From Cylindrodendrum hubeiense (lineage: Eukaryota > Ascomycota > Sordariomycetes > Hypocreales > Nectriaceae), in the NCBI GenBank assembly GCA_014621425.1, contig JAANBB010000060.1, positions 1 through 64,000 on the forward strand: a stretch of DNA of 64,000 bases, written 5' to 3'. Below, piece by piece: positions 47,371 to 58,494 of this stretch. Within the stretch, counting starts at the first letter, position 1; each line of letters opens with the position of its first letter. A model generated the notes under the pieces. It worked only from the letters and a program-made list of their open reading frames with translations. It was not told the DNA's origin and ran no database searches. A program made the translations under genes and the position numbers.

Positions 47371-47500
47371 TGGTGTGGATGATGGGTCAGTGAAGGTGTG
47401 CGCGTGGAGGGTTAGAAAGGCGCGTTATCGACGCGCTTTACATGGTGGCATACGCCGCTGACTAAGAAATTCCGGATGAGGTGTTCCTCCTCCCTTCAAT

Positions 47501-49036
47501 TCAACTCTCCCATTTCTTTTCCTCTATGATAACCCTCTGTAAATACTCCAAAGAGAATGGCCTGAACAACTTCTTCGGATCCCCCAACCACCCCTGCACC
47601 TCCTCCCAGATCCTCCTCAATCCCTCTGAGCCGTTGCTGCCGAACCGACTCTTTAACTGCGCAAAGCTGCCCAGCCCGTCGGTCCCGAACAACTTCATTG
47701 CGTTGTATCCACCCTCGCGGACATAAAGTGTCTTGGACAGTTTCGCACCGCTCCAATCTACGATCAGTGGTGCGTACAGAATGTGAGGCGTCCGTCCCGC
47801 CGCCAGACCCGTGGCTGCCGACCAGGCTGCCAGAGGACGGTAGAGGAACATTTCTTGGTACATGCCAGCGTAGTCTGCGCCCGTTATGCGCACATGGTGA
47901 GCCTTTGTGTCGAGTAAGTGGCTCATGCTGCGAATGAGACTGCGTGCTGGCGCGTTTGCTTCGAGTCGGGCCACGTCGGCAGGGTTAGACACGCTGATGG
48001 TGTGTGGCCCATGGTGCGGGCAGTGGAAAGTGATCGTGGGGTCATTGGCGGCAGGGGATGCCGTCTTGTTTTGGGCGTGGTTGGTATCATTGTAGATGTT
48101 CAACTGGCCGTGCTTCTCAGCGAGGGCACAGCCTGGAATGGGACACGCAGCGCGGAGCGCCAGCTTGCCATGCTTGGGGGAGAGTTGGCGCCCTAGGAGG
48201 TCGTGGTGGGCGACAAAGTAGCGGAGGATCGAGGGGATGATCGGGCTGGAGAAGAGGTTGTACTGGAACGCGGTCGTAACGCGAATGCCCGACCAAGTGG
48301 ACAGCAGGTACAGCACTTCTTCGTAGTCCGCCATATATGTGTCCAGTGCTCCCGGTACGTCCCTGTACGACCTTTGGTACTCTATCCCGCCGATTTCGGT
48401 GCCTTCGCCCTTGACTGGTGCTGTGTCGACGAACGTGATTTCCACTGAGACAAACGGCGGCTCGTCGTCTACATTAACTGCCGCAGCTTGCATTCGATCA
48501 CGGATACCTCGAGCGAGCGAGAAGGCGTAACAGAAGACGACAATCGTGCCAACGTGAGGGGAGTTGTTTGGCTGCACTCCAGCATGGATGACGATGGGAC
48601 GATTCGGAAGTGGGATCGGACGCTGTGTATTAAGCTCGTGATTCGTTGTCGGGCAGTTCTGTGTGCTCGTCTCATCGCTCCTATTTCCAGCTCGGCGCTT
48701 GTCATCGTTCGAAAGGGCCTCGTCGTTCAGAAGGGCCTGCAAGACGGGCCCGACGAGATCGTCTTGGAAGGCATATGAGCCACCACCGAGCGGATCATGC
48801 ACCTGGCCATCGTGGAACGCTGCAAAAATGGGACTGTCGGGAATTAAGGTAGGAACTAGAGCCTGGATAGCGGATAGTATTCCTCTGCAGTCCCTAGTTG
48901 ACATCTGGACCGGCGAACTTGTTCCTGAAGAGTACCCTGTGTCATCTGTGAGTAGTGGCGTAAGTAGGCTGACCAGGTTCCGGGCGGCGGAAGCCCCGTC
49001 GAGGGCTTCTTCTCTCTGCTGTGGATGAATATGCAT
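47501..49036 (-). CDS. Class I aminoacyl-tRNA-synthetase-like protein
   Basis: Single exon, 511 aa. Two class I signatures are visible: a HIGH-type motif at residues 151-164 (HAGVQPNNSPHVGT) and a KMSKS-type motif at 429-437 (SGAKLSKTL). Between them lie GIEYQRSYRDVPG, a Cys/His set (CPIPGC at 298-303, CPHH at 339-342) that may bind zinc, and ITGADYAGMYQEM. The arrangement recalls the catalytic domain of archaeal-type class I lysyl-tRNA synthetase, but there is no anticodon-binding domain: the protein ends about 70 aa after KMSKS. The first 140 aa are low in motifs. No mitochondrial targeting signal is clear. It may be a paralog recruited to activate an amino acid outside translation, or a tRNA-editing or modification partner. 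A PUA/ASCH-like gene follows directly on the same strand. Confidence 0.75.
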   Translation of the reverse strand: MHIHPQQREEALDGASAARNLVSLLTPLLTDDTGYSSGTSSPVQMSTRDCRGILSAIQALVPTLIPDSPIFAAFHDGQVHDPLGGGSYAFQDDLVGPVLQALLNDEALSNDDKRRAGNRSDETSTQNCPTTNHELNTQRPIPLPNRPIVIHAGVQPNNSPHVGTIVVFCYAFSLARGIRDRMQAAAVNVDDEPPFVSVEITFVDTAPVKGEGTEIGGIEYQRSYRDVPGALDTYMADYEEVLYLLSTWSGIRVTTAFQYNLFSSPIIPSILRYFVAHHDLLGRQLSPKHGKLALRAACPIPGCALAEKHGQLNIYNDTNHAQNKTASPAANDPTITFHCPHHGPHTISVSNPADVARLEANAPARSLIRSMSHLLDTKAHHVRITGADYAGMYQEMFLYRPLAAWSAATGLAAGRTPHILYAPLIVDWSGAKLSKTLYVREGGYNAMKLFGTDGLGSFAQLKSRFGSNGSEGLRRIWEEVQGWLGDPKKLFRPFSLEYLQRVIIEEKKWES

Positions 49037-49930
49037 ATTGTTTCGTGGGAAGATATTGAGATGTGCAGAATCAACGGCAAGGTAAATACAGATGTTTATG
49101 TTCTACGAAATGAACCCTAATGGTGTCAGATCGCACCAATTGCATATGGATGTATTCGGTGGGATGTGCCGTGTCTGGTGCATGAATGCCTTCCTACGCT
49201 CGTATCCCTTTGAGCGTGCTAAGCCTCTAGTGCAGCCACTTTACGGATGTCCAGCCAGTCAAAGGAAAATGGCTGAGACATTCATTATAACCCGCCTGAG
49301 TTAATTGGCAACAGAAGCTCGATCAAATCCTAGCGTTATGAAGATCTACACCGTCATGTAGCTAAGGTAAGGACGGGAGGGTTAGCGCATTTGAAGGGAC
49401 ACTACAGTAGCCGACGACTTAACTCTACCTAATGTACAGGGACGGAGAATTGTGAAACATTAGAAGTGATGTCTTTGGTTGAACCTGGACTAAGCCAAGC
49501 CATGGAAATGCAACTGATATGACATCATGTGGCCGGCAAAGAACTCCGGAGACCCAAAAGCAGACCAGAGTCAGAGCATGCGTCTGATATCTACACATCA
49601 CTGATTCAACCTACTCTCATTTCTCATTTGCCAGGTAGACAGGATGGTTTTATAAGACGGCTGATGATAAGGGAGTGGGAAGTCAGGTATGCATTTACGA
49701 TCTCCGCGAGGCTCTCCTGTTAAGCGCAGTGGCTTGCAGTGTTGCAAAACGCCCCATGATTTGAGCTGGAGCAGGTCACTAGAAAAGTGGCAATGAATGA
49801 CACGGGATTCGTGTTTAGGAACAGGATGCAGGAAATATTTCATGCAAAACTAACTCAATAAAAAGATGTAACAACTTCCGCAATAAATTATTCTTCAAAA
49901 GGCCTCCCCGGAGTAGACATCGTTTTAATC
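49037..49930. other. Intergenic region
   Basis: Promoter side of the synthetase-like gene and 3' flank of the permease gene. Only short frames without features; no RNA gene recognised. Confidence 0.5.
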
Positions 49931-51540
49931 CTACTGTTTTGTCCCTTCATCAGCCGAGCTTTCACGTAACGCTGACCCTTTCTCGGCGCCGACGCTGGAC
50001 TCCGGGCCTGTGACGTACTCTTCGGCGCCCATGTCGACAATCATGGGACCCTTGAAGTGTTTTCGCGCGTACACAAAGTACCAGATGGCAGAGATGGCGG
50101 CAAATCCGGCAAAAACGACGCTGGCATAGTTCATTGAAGATGCTGTGACAGGCAATGAAACAGGCATGCAGAAGATGACGACGGCGATGCAGATCCAGAT
50201 GATGCTGATCCAGTTGACAATGGGGCCAAGCCATCCCAGTGCGTACGGGGATGAGCGCACGGGTTCGCGGCCACGAAGCAAGCTGACCAAAATCGGCACA
50301 CAGTAGGATGTGGAGAGGCAAATGGTGGCAACACCGGTGAATGAGTTGAAAGCCGCAGACGAGCCGAAGTAAATGCATCCAAGAGCCATGTCAACAACGG
50401 TGGACAATACGAGTCCCCACAGGGGCATTTCAAGCCTCTTGTTGACCTTACCCCAAAGCTTGTGGCCGGGGATGGCGCCATCGCGGGCGAAGGCATAGGT
50501 GCAGCGGGAAGCGGCAGTCAGAGAACCAACACCAGCGAAGAACCAGATACCGAGAATCAAAAACAGAAGACCGAAGCCACCGGCCTTTGATCCTGTAGCA
50601 GTCTTGAAGAGAAGACCGATGGGCTGGCCCTGGGCGAGGAGATCGCTGATGTCGGGGAGGACGAAGAGAATCGGGATGAGGTAGATGATACCGGTCAGGC
50701 CAGCCGCGGCGACAGACAGAACCATGGCCCTGGGGACCTCTCGCTCAGGGTTCTGGACCTCCTCGCACATAGTAGCGACCATTCCATAACCGGTGAGGGT
50801 GTAAGCGGCTAAATATCAGTCAGTAAGTTGGTTTCAAAAGGGTAAAAATCAAGTAACATACCTTGGAGAAGTCCCACAAAGAAAGACCATCCACTCGCCC
50901 AGCCGCTTGCGGATGCATCGTAATGGGTGAAAACAAATTCGGCAGATCGCTTGTTGTCTGACATGGACAATAAGGTGATGAGGATAATGAGAACGCTCGC
51001 AGCAGTCCAGTAGATGCAGACCTTGTTGATCAGGTCAAGATACCGAGATCCGAACGCGTTGACAAATGCACAAAGCAAGGTAACAGCCCAGAAACAGAGG
51101 ACCGTCTGCCAAGCATTTGGCACGAAATCTTCGTTATAGATAGTAATGGCACTCAGAATCAACTGAGCACCTCCGAAATTTATAGAGAGCGTAACGGTCC
51201 AATTTCCCACCAAAGTCATCCACCCATCGATGAAACTAACCACGGGCGCGTATTTCGGGGTACTGAGCATAGCAGACCAGTAGTAAACTCCACCAGCAGT
51301 AGGATAAACGGCACAAATTTCGGCGAGAGAGGCGGCAATGCTGAGCGAGATCAATGAGACCAGGACCCAGCCCCAGATGACGGTGACTGATTGGCCATTG
51401 ACCAAAGTGATGTAAAATGTTGTCGAGAGACCGTAAGGGACAGCCATAATGGCGAATGACATGCCCAGAATACTCATCATACTGAGAGACTTCGGCAGCT
51501 GGTTGGCGTACCCGGCCTGGGCGGGGGCAGTGGATGCCAT
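49931..51540 (-). CDS. Amino-acid permease (GABA/choline permease type, APC family)
   Basis: Two exons (51540-50862, 50808-49931; intron of 53 nt) give 518 aa with about 12 membrane segments. Signature words are LGMSFAIMAVPYGLSTT, PTAGGVYYWSAML and GNWTVTLSINFGGAQ in the first half, and YTLTGYGMVATMCEEVQNPEREVPRAMVLSV after the splice. The last is the consensus of the APC-type GABA/choline/amino-acid permeases (Uga4, Hnm1 and relatives). It imports amino acids or related amines across the plasma membrane; the exact substrate cannot be read from sequence. It is the gene nearest to the serine/threonine dehydratase, the two being on the same strand with 1.2 kb between them. Confidence 0.93.
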
Positions 51541-52724
51541 AGTGGGCAGATGGTGGATTCTATGACGAGAGAGAAAGAGGGATTATGGGTCAATAGAAGG
51601 TCTAGAAGGCTGCAAACCTACAAGGCTGCAGTAAAGAGATGGAATGTAGATTTAAGATATGAATTGAAGAGTTCCTGCAGGACGCGCTCGCTTCCGGCAT
51701 GTAGGAGGAGGCAGAACGAGGGGGGACTGTCGAGAAATAAGGAGCGAGGGGACGCGCAGAACTTAACAGATAGCATCCAAGCTCAACGAGGCAACTGATG
51801 ACGGAGCTGTGGGATGACAGTGCCTCTGAACTCGGGCCTGAGCCTCGTGGCTTGCATAGACGTAGGGGTAAAACGCGGGGGAGCAGGGGTTCGGCCAGAG
51901 ACTAATACCAGATAACGGCGATGGGGGTTCTGGAAGTGACGAAGAGGCTTAGCCCGCCTGTGACACGCGGCCAATGGCCATCCTTGCCGCGCTGATTGAG
52001 TTGGAGACCGCGCTCCGCGTTGCCGGAAAGGGGGCCACCTGAGATACAGAAGCGGCGAACTGTTACCAAACGCCCTTGTAAAGGCATTCCAACCCACGTC
52101 TGGAGATACGCATGGACTATTTCGTACCCTCGCCAAGATAAGCCACCCTGGCCGTCGCCTATTCGACGATTCGGCCGCTGCGTGAGCCCAGCGCGCTCCT
52201 GGGCTGCCAGCAAACAGGTTTCAGCCGAGTGGTGAGACGAAACGCGGCTCCACCCGTAAAATGAGGCTTTCATGGGGCACATGTGATCAATTTCCCCAAA
52301 ACCCCAGTAGCTGCAACGAGGCCTTCCCGCGTTCTGGACCGTGCTTGTCACGATAACGGGCCGTTTAATCCGTGGTCGTCCCTCAAAACAACCCACTTCT
52401 CCGGACACGCCTATCTAATATTGCGGCAACTGCGCTGTCACACCACTTCTCGAAAGACTAGGCTGGGTTCAATCGTGATAGTTGATTGTTCCTAGATAAC
52501 TGAAAGATACTAAAGGCCCTGGTTGTCGTGTCCAACATCTGCACAAGACGCAGCCGCGCGCACCCACCCCGGCATCACCGAGCCCGTATCGCAATCAACA
52601 AGACGCGGCAAAAAAAGAACATCAACCCAAAAATAAATCAAAACAGCATTGTCGATATCGCTTTCAATCTCCCTTCCCGTCACAACGCTGGAAAACATCA
52701 TCAGAGTATCCGACTAGACCTTTC
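51541..52724. other. Intergenic, permease promoter side
   Basis: No supported gene. A 168-codon minus-strand frame (51902-52408) has no domain, no homologous-looking words and poor codon character. Between 52500 and 52724 lies the 3' flank of the dehydratase gene. Confidence 0.5.
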
Positions 52725-53859
52725 TTAGCAAACTCCGTAGAGTTCCTGCCACTTCATAAGCATCTCCACCGAGATATCATTGCCGCCGCAAACCAGGAGC
52801 ACCACTGTGGAATCTTGGGTGAGCTCTCGACCAATGAGTCTGTCTAGCTGGCGATTCTCGCACAGCACAATCGCAATGCCGGCAGTAAGCTCAACCATCA
52901 AGCGCTCGTGTCGAGCAAGTATCAAACAGCCCCGCGCCGCCTCGCCGTCGGGAAGCACAGCGCTAACGACCTGAGGTCTCTGTGCGTATTCGAAAGTCTG
53001 CTTCGAGACAGTGGCGACGCCCAAGCTTCGTGCCTGCGATGTGATCTTTGGGAGTGTGATAATCTCGTTGGCGAGGAGTGAGCGGTTGAGCGAGTCGGCG
53101 CCATCGGTCTCCATTGCCACTACGGTGACATCGTCGCTCCAGCCAAGTTTATCTAGCTGCTGCACGACACCGTTCATAAGACCACCGCCGCCGACACTGC
53201 ATACAACAGCGTCCGGCTTCTCGCCTTCCATCTGAACTGCAATCTCTTGCATGACTGTTGCGTTTCCATCCCAGACATCCTGGTGATCGAATGGCGGAAC
53301 ATATATGCCATCAGAGTCGGCGGGCAGAACCACAGCCTTGAGGTATTTGTCGGCATCCATGACACTCTGACCATGTTGAAAGACCTCGGTGACGCCCTCG
53401 GCGTGTAGCCGCGCAATCAAAGCCGCGCTGGTTGTAGTTGGCACCACGACCGAGGCATTATAACCCAAAGACTGGGCCGCAACAACGCAGGCAATTCCCG
53501 CATTGCCTCCGGAGGATGCGTAGAAGTGTGGGGTTCTTCCTTCGGCTTCGCTCTCTTGGATGCGTTGGAGGAGGTAGTTGCCAATACCCCTAGATTTGAA
53601 AGAGCCGGATGGCTGTAGGTTGTCGAGTTTCAGGAGAATTCTGCTTCTACGATTTAGAAATCCAGTCTTTCAAATTGGGAGGCACCGGCATGTGTGAGAA
53701 GGAAGGAATCTCAAAAGCTATATACAGCAATTGGGTTGGGTTGGGAACAGGATAAGACGCAGTGCATTGTGGTATCACTTACCAGCCCGCCAGTTTCGAC
53801 AGGTGAGGAGACTCAATCAGAGGCGTGGTGGCCCAGGGCTGACGGCGGTTGCGAGTCAT
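52725..53859 (-). CDS. Catabolic L-serine/threonine dehydratase (PLP)
   Basis: Two exons (53859-53783, 53643-52725) with a 139-nt intron give 331 aa, the compact size of Cha1-type serine deaminases without a regulatory ACT domain. The acceptor chosen is the AAG just before CAGAATT; the AG five bases upstream would create an immediate stop, while this one restores LAGCRILLKLDNLQPSGSFKSRG. Lys42 in that motif forms the Schiff base with pyridoxal phosphate. Other hallmarks are SSGGNAGIA and the phosphate loop SVGGGGLMNG. The enzyme converts L-serine (and L-threonine) to pyruvate (or 2-oxobutyrate) and ammonia. No clear targeting signal. It is divergent from GCV2 across about 1 kb, joining serine breakdown to glycine cleavage on the map. 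Confidence 0.92.
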
Positions 53860-54868
53860 TGTGGTGAGGAACTGTGATGAAACAGGACAATTGGCTTTGG
53901 AATAATGAATTCAACTCTGGAATATCACGCAATGTGTTCTTGTTGTTGTCCAGAGAAAATGAACCGGGAGTGAAGAGTAACAAGCAACTCTTATGCAAAG
54001 GGGAGTAGCCATGAATGGAGCGCCGAGGCGTACACGTGGGCGGCAGTCACAAGCGATCTCCGGATTCCCGAATAGTCCTGTTGAGAGATATATGCGATAC
54101 ATTCCGAACTAATGCAGTGGGCAACCATGAAGCAGCAGGCGCGGATCACATGTACACGCCGGAAAGATGGAAGTACATGTGAATTGGATCAACAATGGAA
54201 TATTCCATATTCTATAGGGTAATAGCGCAGCGAAGACGGAGGGATCTGGTGGTGGGTACATGTGGGCAGGTCACGGGGCGGTTAGTAACCCGGTGTTGAC
54301 ACACGGCGGGGAGGATGCGGGAGCCCCTCCGAGAGTCGCGACCCCGCCGCCGCGAGCCGCCACCAAGCGGGACGGCCGCGATGCTGTTTAGGCTGGCCTC
54401 GGAGCAAGCAGCCGCGACGATAAGCGGCCAAGCTGCGCGACTGACTAGCACCCGGCATGATCGTCCGACGCTGCACCACCCGGCAGTGCCCTAAAATTCG
54501 CGGCCGCCCGGGAGCGCGGCTCTGGGGCGAATTTGCATCGGCCAGTCCGCGGCTCATACAGACCCGAGCCTACTTATCAGCAATCGCGGGCGCGACTCCC
54601 AAGTTCCCCAGACCGCCAATTAGCACAAGAAAACCCTCCTCCGTCAATTGCATTTCTCCGGGGTACTTGTTGATTCTTATCATATCTTCAGCTGGCATCA
54701 CCGGTCAAGGGTCGCTGAGATTGTCCTTTCACAGTCGCCGTCGCGCTCACACTCGCAAGGTACGCTGCCCTCCGCACGCCCTCATTTATTTTCCCTGCTA
54801 ACCCCGGATCTTCAGTGACCGATCAAGGGGAGATCTGGCGCCCTAGAATTTGAGACAGGCAAGCAATT
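53860..54868. promoter_or_regulatory. Shared divergent promoter region, serine dehydratase and GCV2
   Basis: This 1,009-bp region separates the divergent starts. It is GC-rich in the middle (54280-54500). The GCV2 leader appears to hold an intron, 54760-54815 (donor AAG|GTACGC, branch TGCTAACC, acceptor CTTCAG), so transcription probably starts before 54760. No specific operator assigned. Confidence 0.55.
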
Positions 54869-57800
54869 ATGTTATCCTCATCTCGTCTTGCACAGCGGCT
54901 CTGTCGTCAACCTCGGTTTTCGGCATCCGCCCTCCAGGCTCGTCGCTACGACAGCGTCCGCCTGGGACGGTGCTTCTCCGTCAATGCGCCTCTCAACGCC
55001 AGCGCAAAGGCGCTGGGCGGCCAGGCTCAGCGCTTTGCCGAGACCCAGAGCAGCGTGAAGCTCAATGACCATGAGCTGTTCTCCCGGAGGCACATTGGCA
55101 GCGAGGTCAGCGTGCAGCAGGAAATGCTCAAGACGCTGGATCCTCCTGCCAGCTCCATGGAGGAATTCCTCGAGCAGACCATTCCCCCTCAGGTCAGGAG
55201 AAAGACCACTGGCCTGGATTTGGTCGAGCAGTGGGATGAGGCGGGCGCCGAAGAGGCTGTACCCGCCCAGGGCCGACCTGAGCACTTTATCCAGAAGAAA
55301 ATGAGAGAGCTCGGCAGCAAGAACACGCCATTTGAGTCATTCATCGGAGCCGGATACTATGGAACCCTGGTGCCCCAGGTCATCCAGCGCAACGTCCTGG
55401 AGAACCCGGCGTGGTACACCAGCTACACCCCCTACCAGGCCGAGATCAGCCAGGGCCGCCTGGAGTCTCTGCTCAACTTCCAGACCCTGGTCACCGATTT
55501 GACCGGCCTGGATATCGCCAATGCGTCCGTTCTGGACGAGTCCACTGCTGCCGCTGAGGCCATGACCGTTGCCTTCGCCAACGCTCCCTCCAAAATTCAA
55601 GCAAAGGGCGCTAAGAAAACCTTTGTCGTGTCCGAGAACGTCCACCCCCAGACCCTCGCCGTGCTCGAGTCCAGGGCAGAGGGATTCGGCATCGACATTG
55701 TCGTCGGAGATGTCCTCGCCAACGACTCCAAGCTGGTCAAGGACGCCAAGGGCAGCCTTATCGGCACCCTCATCCAGTACCCCGACACCCACGGCGGTGT
55801 CCACGATTACCAGCGACTGTCGGATGTGGTCCACGAGAACAAGGGATTAGTGTGCGTTGCCACCGATCTCCTGGCTCTCACCATGCTGAAGGCCCCCGGC
55901 GAGTTCGGCGCCGATATTGCTCTCGGCAGCGCTCAGCGATTCGGTGTTCCCCTGGGCTACGGCGGACCCCACGCCGCCTTCTTCGCCACTACTGAGAAGT
56001 ACAAGCGCAAGATCCCCGGCCGTCTCGTCGGTGTGTCCAAGGATCGCCTGGGCAAGCGAGCGCTCCGTCTCGCCCTGCAGACCCGTGAGCAGCACATTCG
56101 CCGAGAGAAGGCGACCAGCAACATCTGCACTGCGCAGGCCTTGCTGGCCAACATGAGCGCCTTCTACGCCGTTTACCACGGCCCCGAGGGCCTGAAGACG
56201 ATTGCCCAGGACATCTGGAGCAAGACCCGTCTCGCCCAGGACCTGATCCTCAAGGAGGGCCAGTTCAAGCTCTTCACCGAGGGTGTTCGCGAGGACGGCG
56301 CCGTGCTCTTCGACACCGTGACCTTCCAGGCCTCTCCCGCTGCCGTCGCCGCAGCGCACGAGAAGGCGCAGCTCCAGAAGATCAACCTGCGCCGAATCAG
56401 CGAGGACAAGGTTGGCTTCTCTCTGCACGAGGGTCTCTCATTGGAGAGCCTGAGCAACCTCGTCAAGTGCTTTGGTGTCTCCGAGGCAAGCTTCAACGCT
56501 GCGCTCGAGACCAGCGAGGCCGACTTCTTGGATAACAAGATCCCGTCAAGCCTCCAGCGCAACACGACGTTCCTCCAGCAGCCCGTCTTCAACCAGTACC
56601 ACTCCGAGACCGAGCTTCTGCGATACATTTACCACCTCCAGCACAAGGATCTCTCCCTCGTGCACTCCATGATCCCGCTGGGCTCCTGCACCATGAAGCT
56701 CAACGCCACCACCGAGATGCTCGCCGTTTCCGACCCCAATATGTCTAACATGCACCCCTTTGCGCCCATCGAGCAGGCGTCGGGCTACAAGTCCCTGATC
56801 ACCTCCCTCGGCAAGAACCTGTCCACCATCACCGGCATGGATGAGGTCAGCCTCCAGCCCAACTCGGGAGCCCAGGGCGAGTTCGCCGGCCTCCGCGTTA
56901 TCAAGAAGTACCTCGAGAGCCAGAAGGGCGGCGAGCGCCGAAAGATCTGCCTTATCCCCGTCTCTGCCCACGGCACCAACCCCGCCAGCGCAGCCATGGC
57001 TGGCATGCAGGTCGTGGCAATCAAGTGCGATGCCAAGACCGGAAACCTGGACATTGCCGACTTGAAGGCCAAGTGTGCCAAGCACGCCGACGAGCTGGCT
57101 GCCATCATGATTACCTACCCCAGCACCTTCGGTGTCTTCGAGCCCGAGGTCAAGGAGGTCTGCGACATTGTCCACGCCCACGGCGGACAAGTCTACATGG
57201 ACGGCGCCAACCTCAACGCCCAGATCGGTCTCTGCAGCCCTGGAGACATTGGCGCCGATGTGTGCCATCTGAACCTCCACAAGACCTTCTGTATCCCCCA
57301 CGGTGGTGGTGGTCCCGGAGTCGGACCCATTGGTGTCAAGTCACACCTGGCTCCTTATCTCCCTGGTCACCCCGTCACCGACCCTCAAATGGGCCCCGAA
57401 GAGCGCAAGAACACTGCCGTTGCCCCTATCAGCGCGGCGCCGTGGGGCAGCGCATCCATCCTCCCCATCAGCCACACCTATATCTTGATGATGGGCGGTG
57501 CTGGCCTCACACAGCAGACCGGCATGGCCCTGCTCAACGCCAACTACATCATGTCCCGCCTGCTGCCGCACTACAAGGTGGCCTACACCAACGCCAACGG
57601 ACGCTGTGCGCACGAGTTCATCCTCGACCTGCGACCCCTCAAGGAGACGGCCGGAGTCGAGGTGGCTGATGTTGCCAAGCGACTACAAGACTACGGCTTC
57701 CACTCCCCCACCATGAGCTGGCCCGTGTCGGGAACGCTCATGATCGAGCCTACTGAGTCCGAGTCTCGCGCCGAGCTTGACCGCTTCTGCGACGCCCTGA

Positions 57801-58069
57801 TCCAGATCCGACATGAAATCGCAGATATCGAGTCCGGAAAGGTGCCGCGACAGGGCAACCTGCTCAAGAACGCGCCTCACCCCCAGCACGATCTGCTCAT
57901 CTCAGAGAAGGAGTGGGACCGACCATACTCGCGTGAGGAGGCAGCGTACCCGCTACCCTACCTCCGGGAGAAGAAGATGTGGCCCTCCGTTGCGCGAGTG
58001 GACGATGCATTTGGTGACACCAACCTGTTCTGCACGTGCCCGCCTGTCGAGGGTAGCGAGGATTTGTAG
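54869..58069 (+). CDS. GCV2: Glycine dehydrogenase (decarboxylating), P-protein, mitochondrial
   Basis: Single coding exon, 1,066 aa, the usual length of eukaryotic P-protein. The N-terminus is Arg/Ser-rich without acidic residues for the first 25 aa (MLSSSRLAQRLCRQPRFSAS), a mitochondrial presequence. Hallmarks: HELFSRRHIG early, FIGAGYYGTLVPQVIQRN, NPAWYTSYTPYQAEISQGRLE, and HLNLHKTFCIPHGGGGPG with Lys805 as the PLP lysine. The protein decarboxylates glycine and passes the aminomethyl group to lipoyl H-protein as part of the glycine cleavage complex in the matrix. The gene for its H-protein partner lies 426 bp downstream in convergent orientation, and mitochondrial SHMT follows. A leader intron is likely at 54760-54815. 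Confidence 0.97.
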   Translation: MLSSSRLAQRLCRQPRFSASALQARRYDSVRLGRCFSVNAPLNASAKALGGQAQRFAETQSSVKLNDHELFSRRHIGSEVSVQQEMLKTLDPPASSMEEFLEQTIPPQVRRKTTGLDLVEQWDEAGAEEAVPAQGRPEHFIQKKMRELGSKNTPFESFIGAGYYGTLVPQVIQRNVLENPAWYTSYTPYQAEISQGRLESLLNFQTLVTDLTGLDIANASVLDESTAAAEAMTVAFANAPSKIQAKGAKKTFVVSENVHPQTLAVLESRAEGFGIDIVVGDVLANDSKLVKDAKGSLIGTLIQYPDTHGGVHDYQRLSDVVHENKGLVCVATDLLALTMLKAPGEFGADIALGSAQRFGVPLGYGGPHAAFFATTEKYKRKIPGRLVGVSKDRLGKRALRLALQTREQHIRREKATSNICTAQALLANMSAFYAVYHGPEGLKTIAQDIWSKTRLAQDLILKEGQFKLFTEGVREDGAVLFDTVTFQASPAAVAAAHEKAQLQKINLRRISEDKVGFSLHEGLSLESLSNLVKCFGVSEASFNAALETSEADFLDNKIPSSLQRNTTFLQQPVFNQYHSETELLRYIYHLQHKDLSLVHSMIPLGSCTMKLNATTEMLAVSDPNMSNMHPFAPIEQASGYKSLITSLGKNLSTITGMDEVSLQPNSGAQGEFAGLRVIKKYLESQKGGERRKICLIPVSAHGTNPASAAMAGMQVVAIKCDAKTGNLDIADLKAKCAKHADELAAIMITYPSTFGVFEPEVKEVCDIVHAHGGQVYMDGANLNAQIGLCSPGDIGADVCHLNLHKTFCIPHGGGGPGVGPIGVKSHLAPYLPGHPVTDPQMGPEERKNTAVAPISAAPWGSASILPISHTYILMMGGAGLTQQTGMALLNANYIMSRLLPHYKVAYTNANGRCAHEFILDLRPLKETAGVEVADVAKRLQDYGFHSPTMSWPVSGTLMIEPTESESRAELDRFCDALIQIRHEIADIESGKVPRQGNLLKNAPHPQHDLLISEKEWDRPYSREEAAYPLPYLREKKMWPSVARVDDAFGDTNLFCTCPPVEGSEDL

Positions 58070-58494
58070 ATGGTTCACGACACTAAAAAAAGAAGTCGGA
58101 ACCCGGGAAGAGAGCGTTATGATGAGAGACAGCATTAAACCTCATCGTGTTAATTATGTCGGTCAATTTTTATAAGAGCATGTATCGAAGATGTTCGAAA
58201 CACTTCAACAGCCGTTTCTATTTTTGCTTAGTATAGACTAAGGAGTTCAAATACATGCAATAACATGAATCTAGTCGCTGCATAGTCGTGATTGTCCCAC
58301 ACCCATGGTGGTTTCAGAAGGATTTACGCTTGGTCTGGCTGACATGCTCATGCTCATTTATAGAGGCTCACCAATCACTGCAGATCAACTAGATGCTCGG
58401 ACAATGTGAACGAAAAAAGTGCTTGTTGAATGCTAGGGTCTGCTACATAGAAATATCTCTGGAGACTCCTTATCTTTGGAGTTTTGCCACTCCT
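58070..58494. other. Convergent 3' flanks of GCV2 and GCV3
   Basis: A 425-bp AT-richer spacer that holds both terminator regions. No further gene seen. Confidence 0.6.

Noticed and set aside
51902..52408. 168-codon minus-strand frame in the permease upstream region
   Set aside because: No domain, no splice context, odd composition and overlapping frames on the other strand; it looks like chance.
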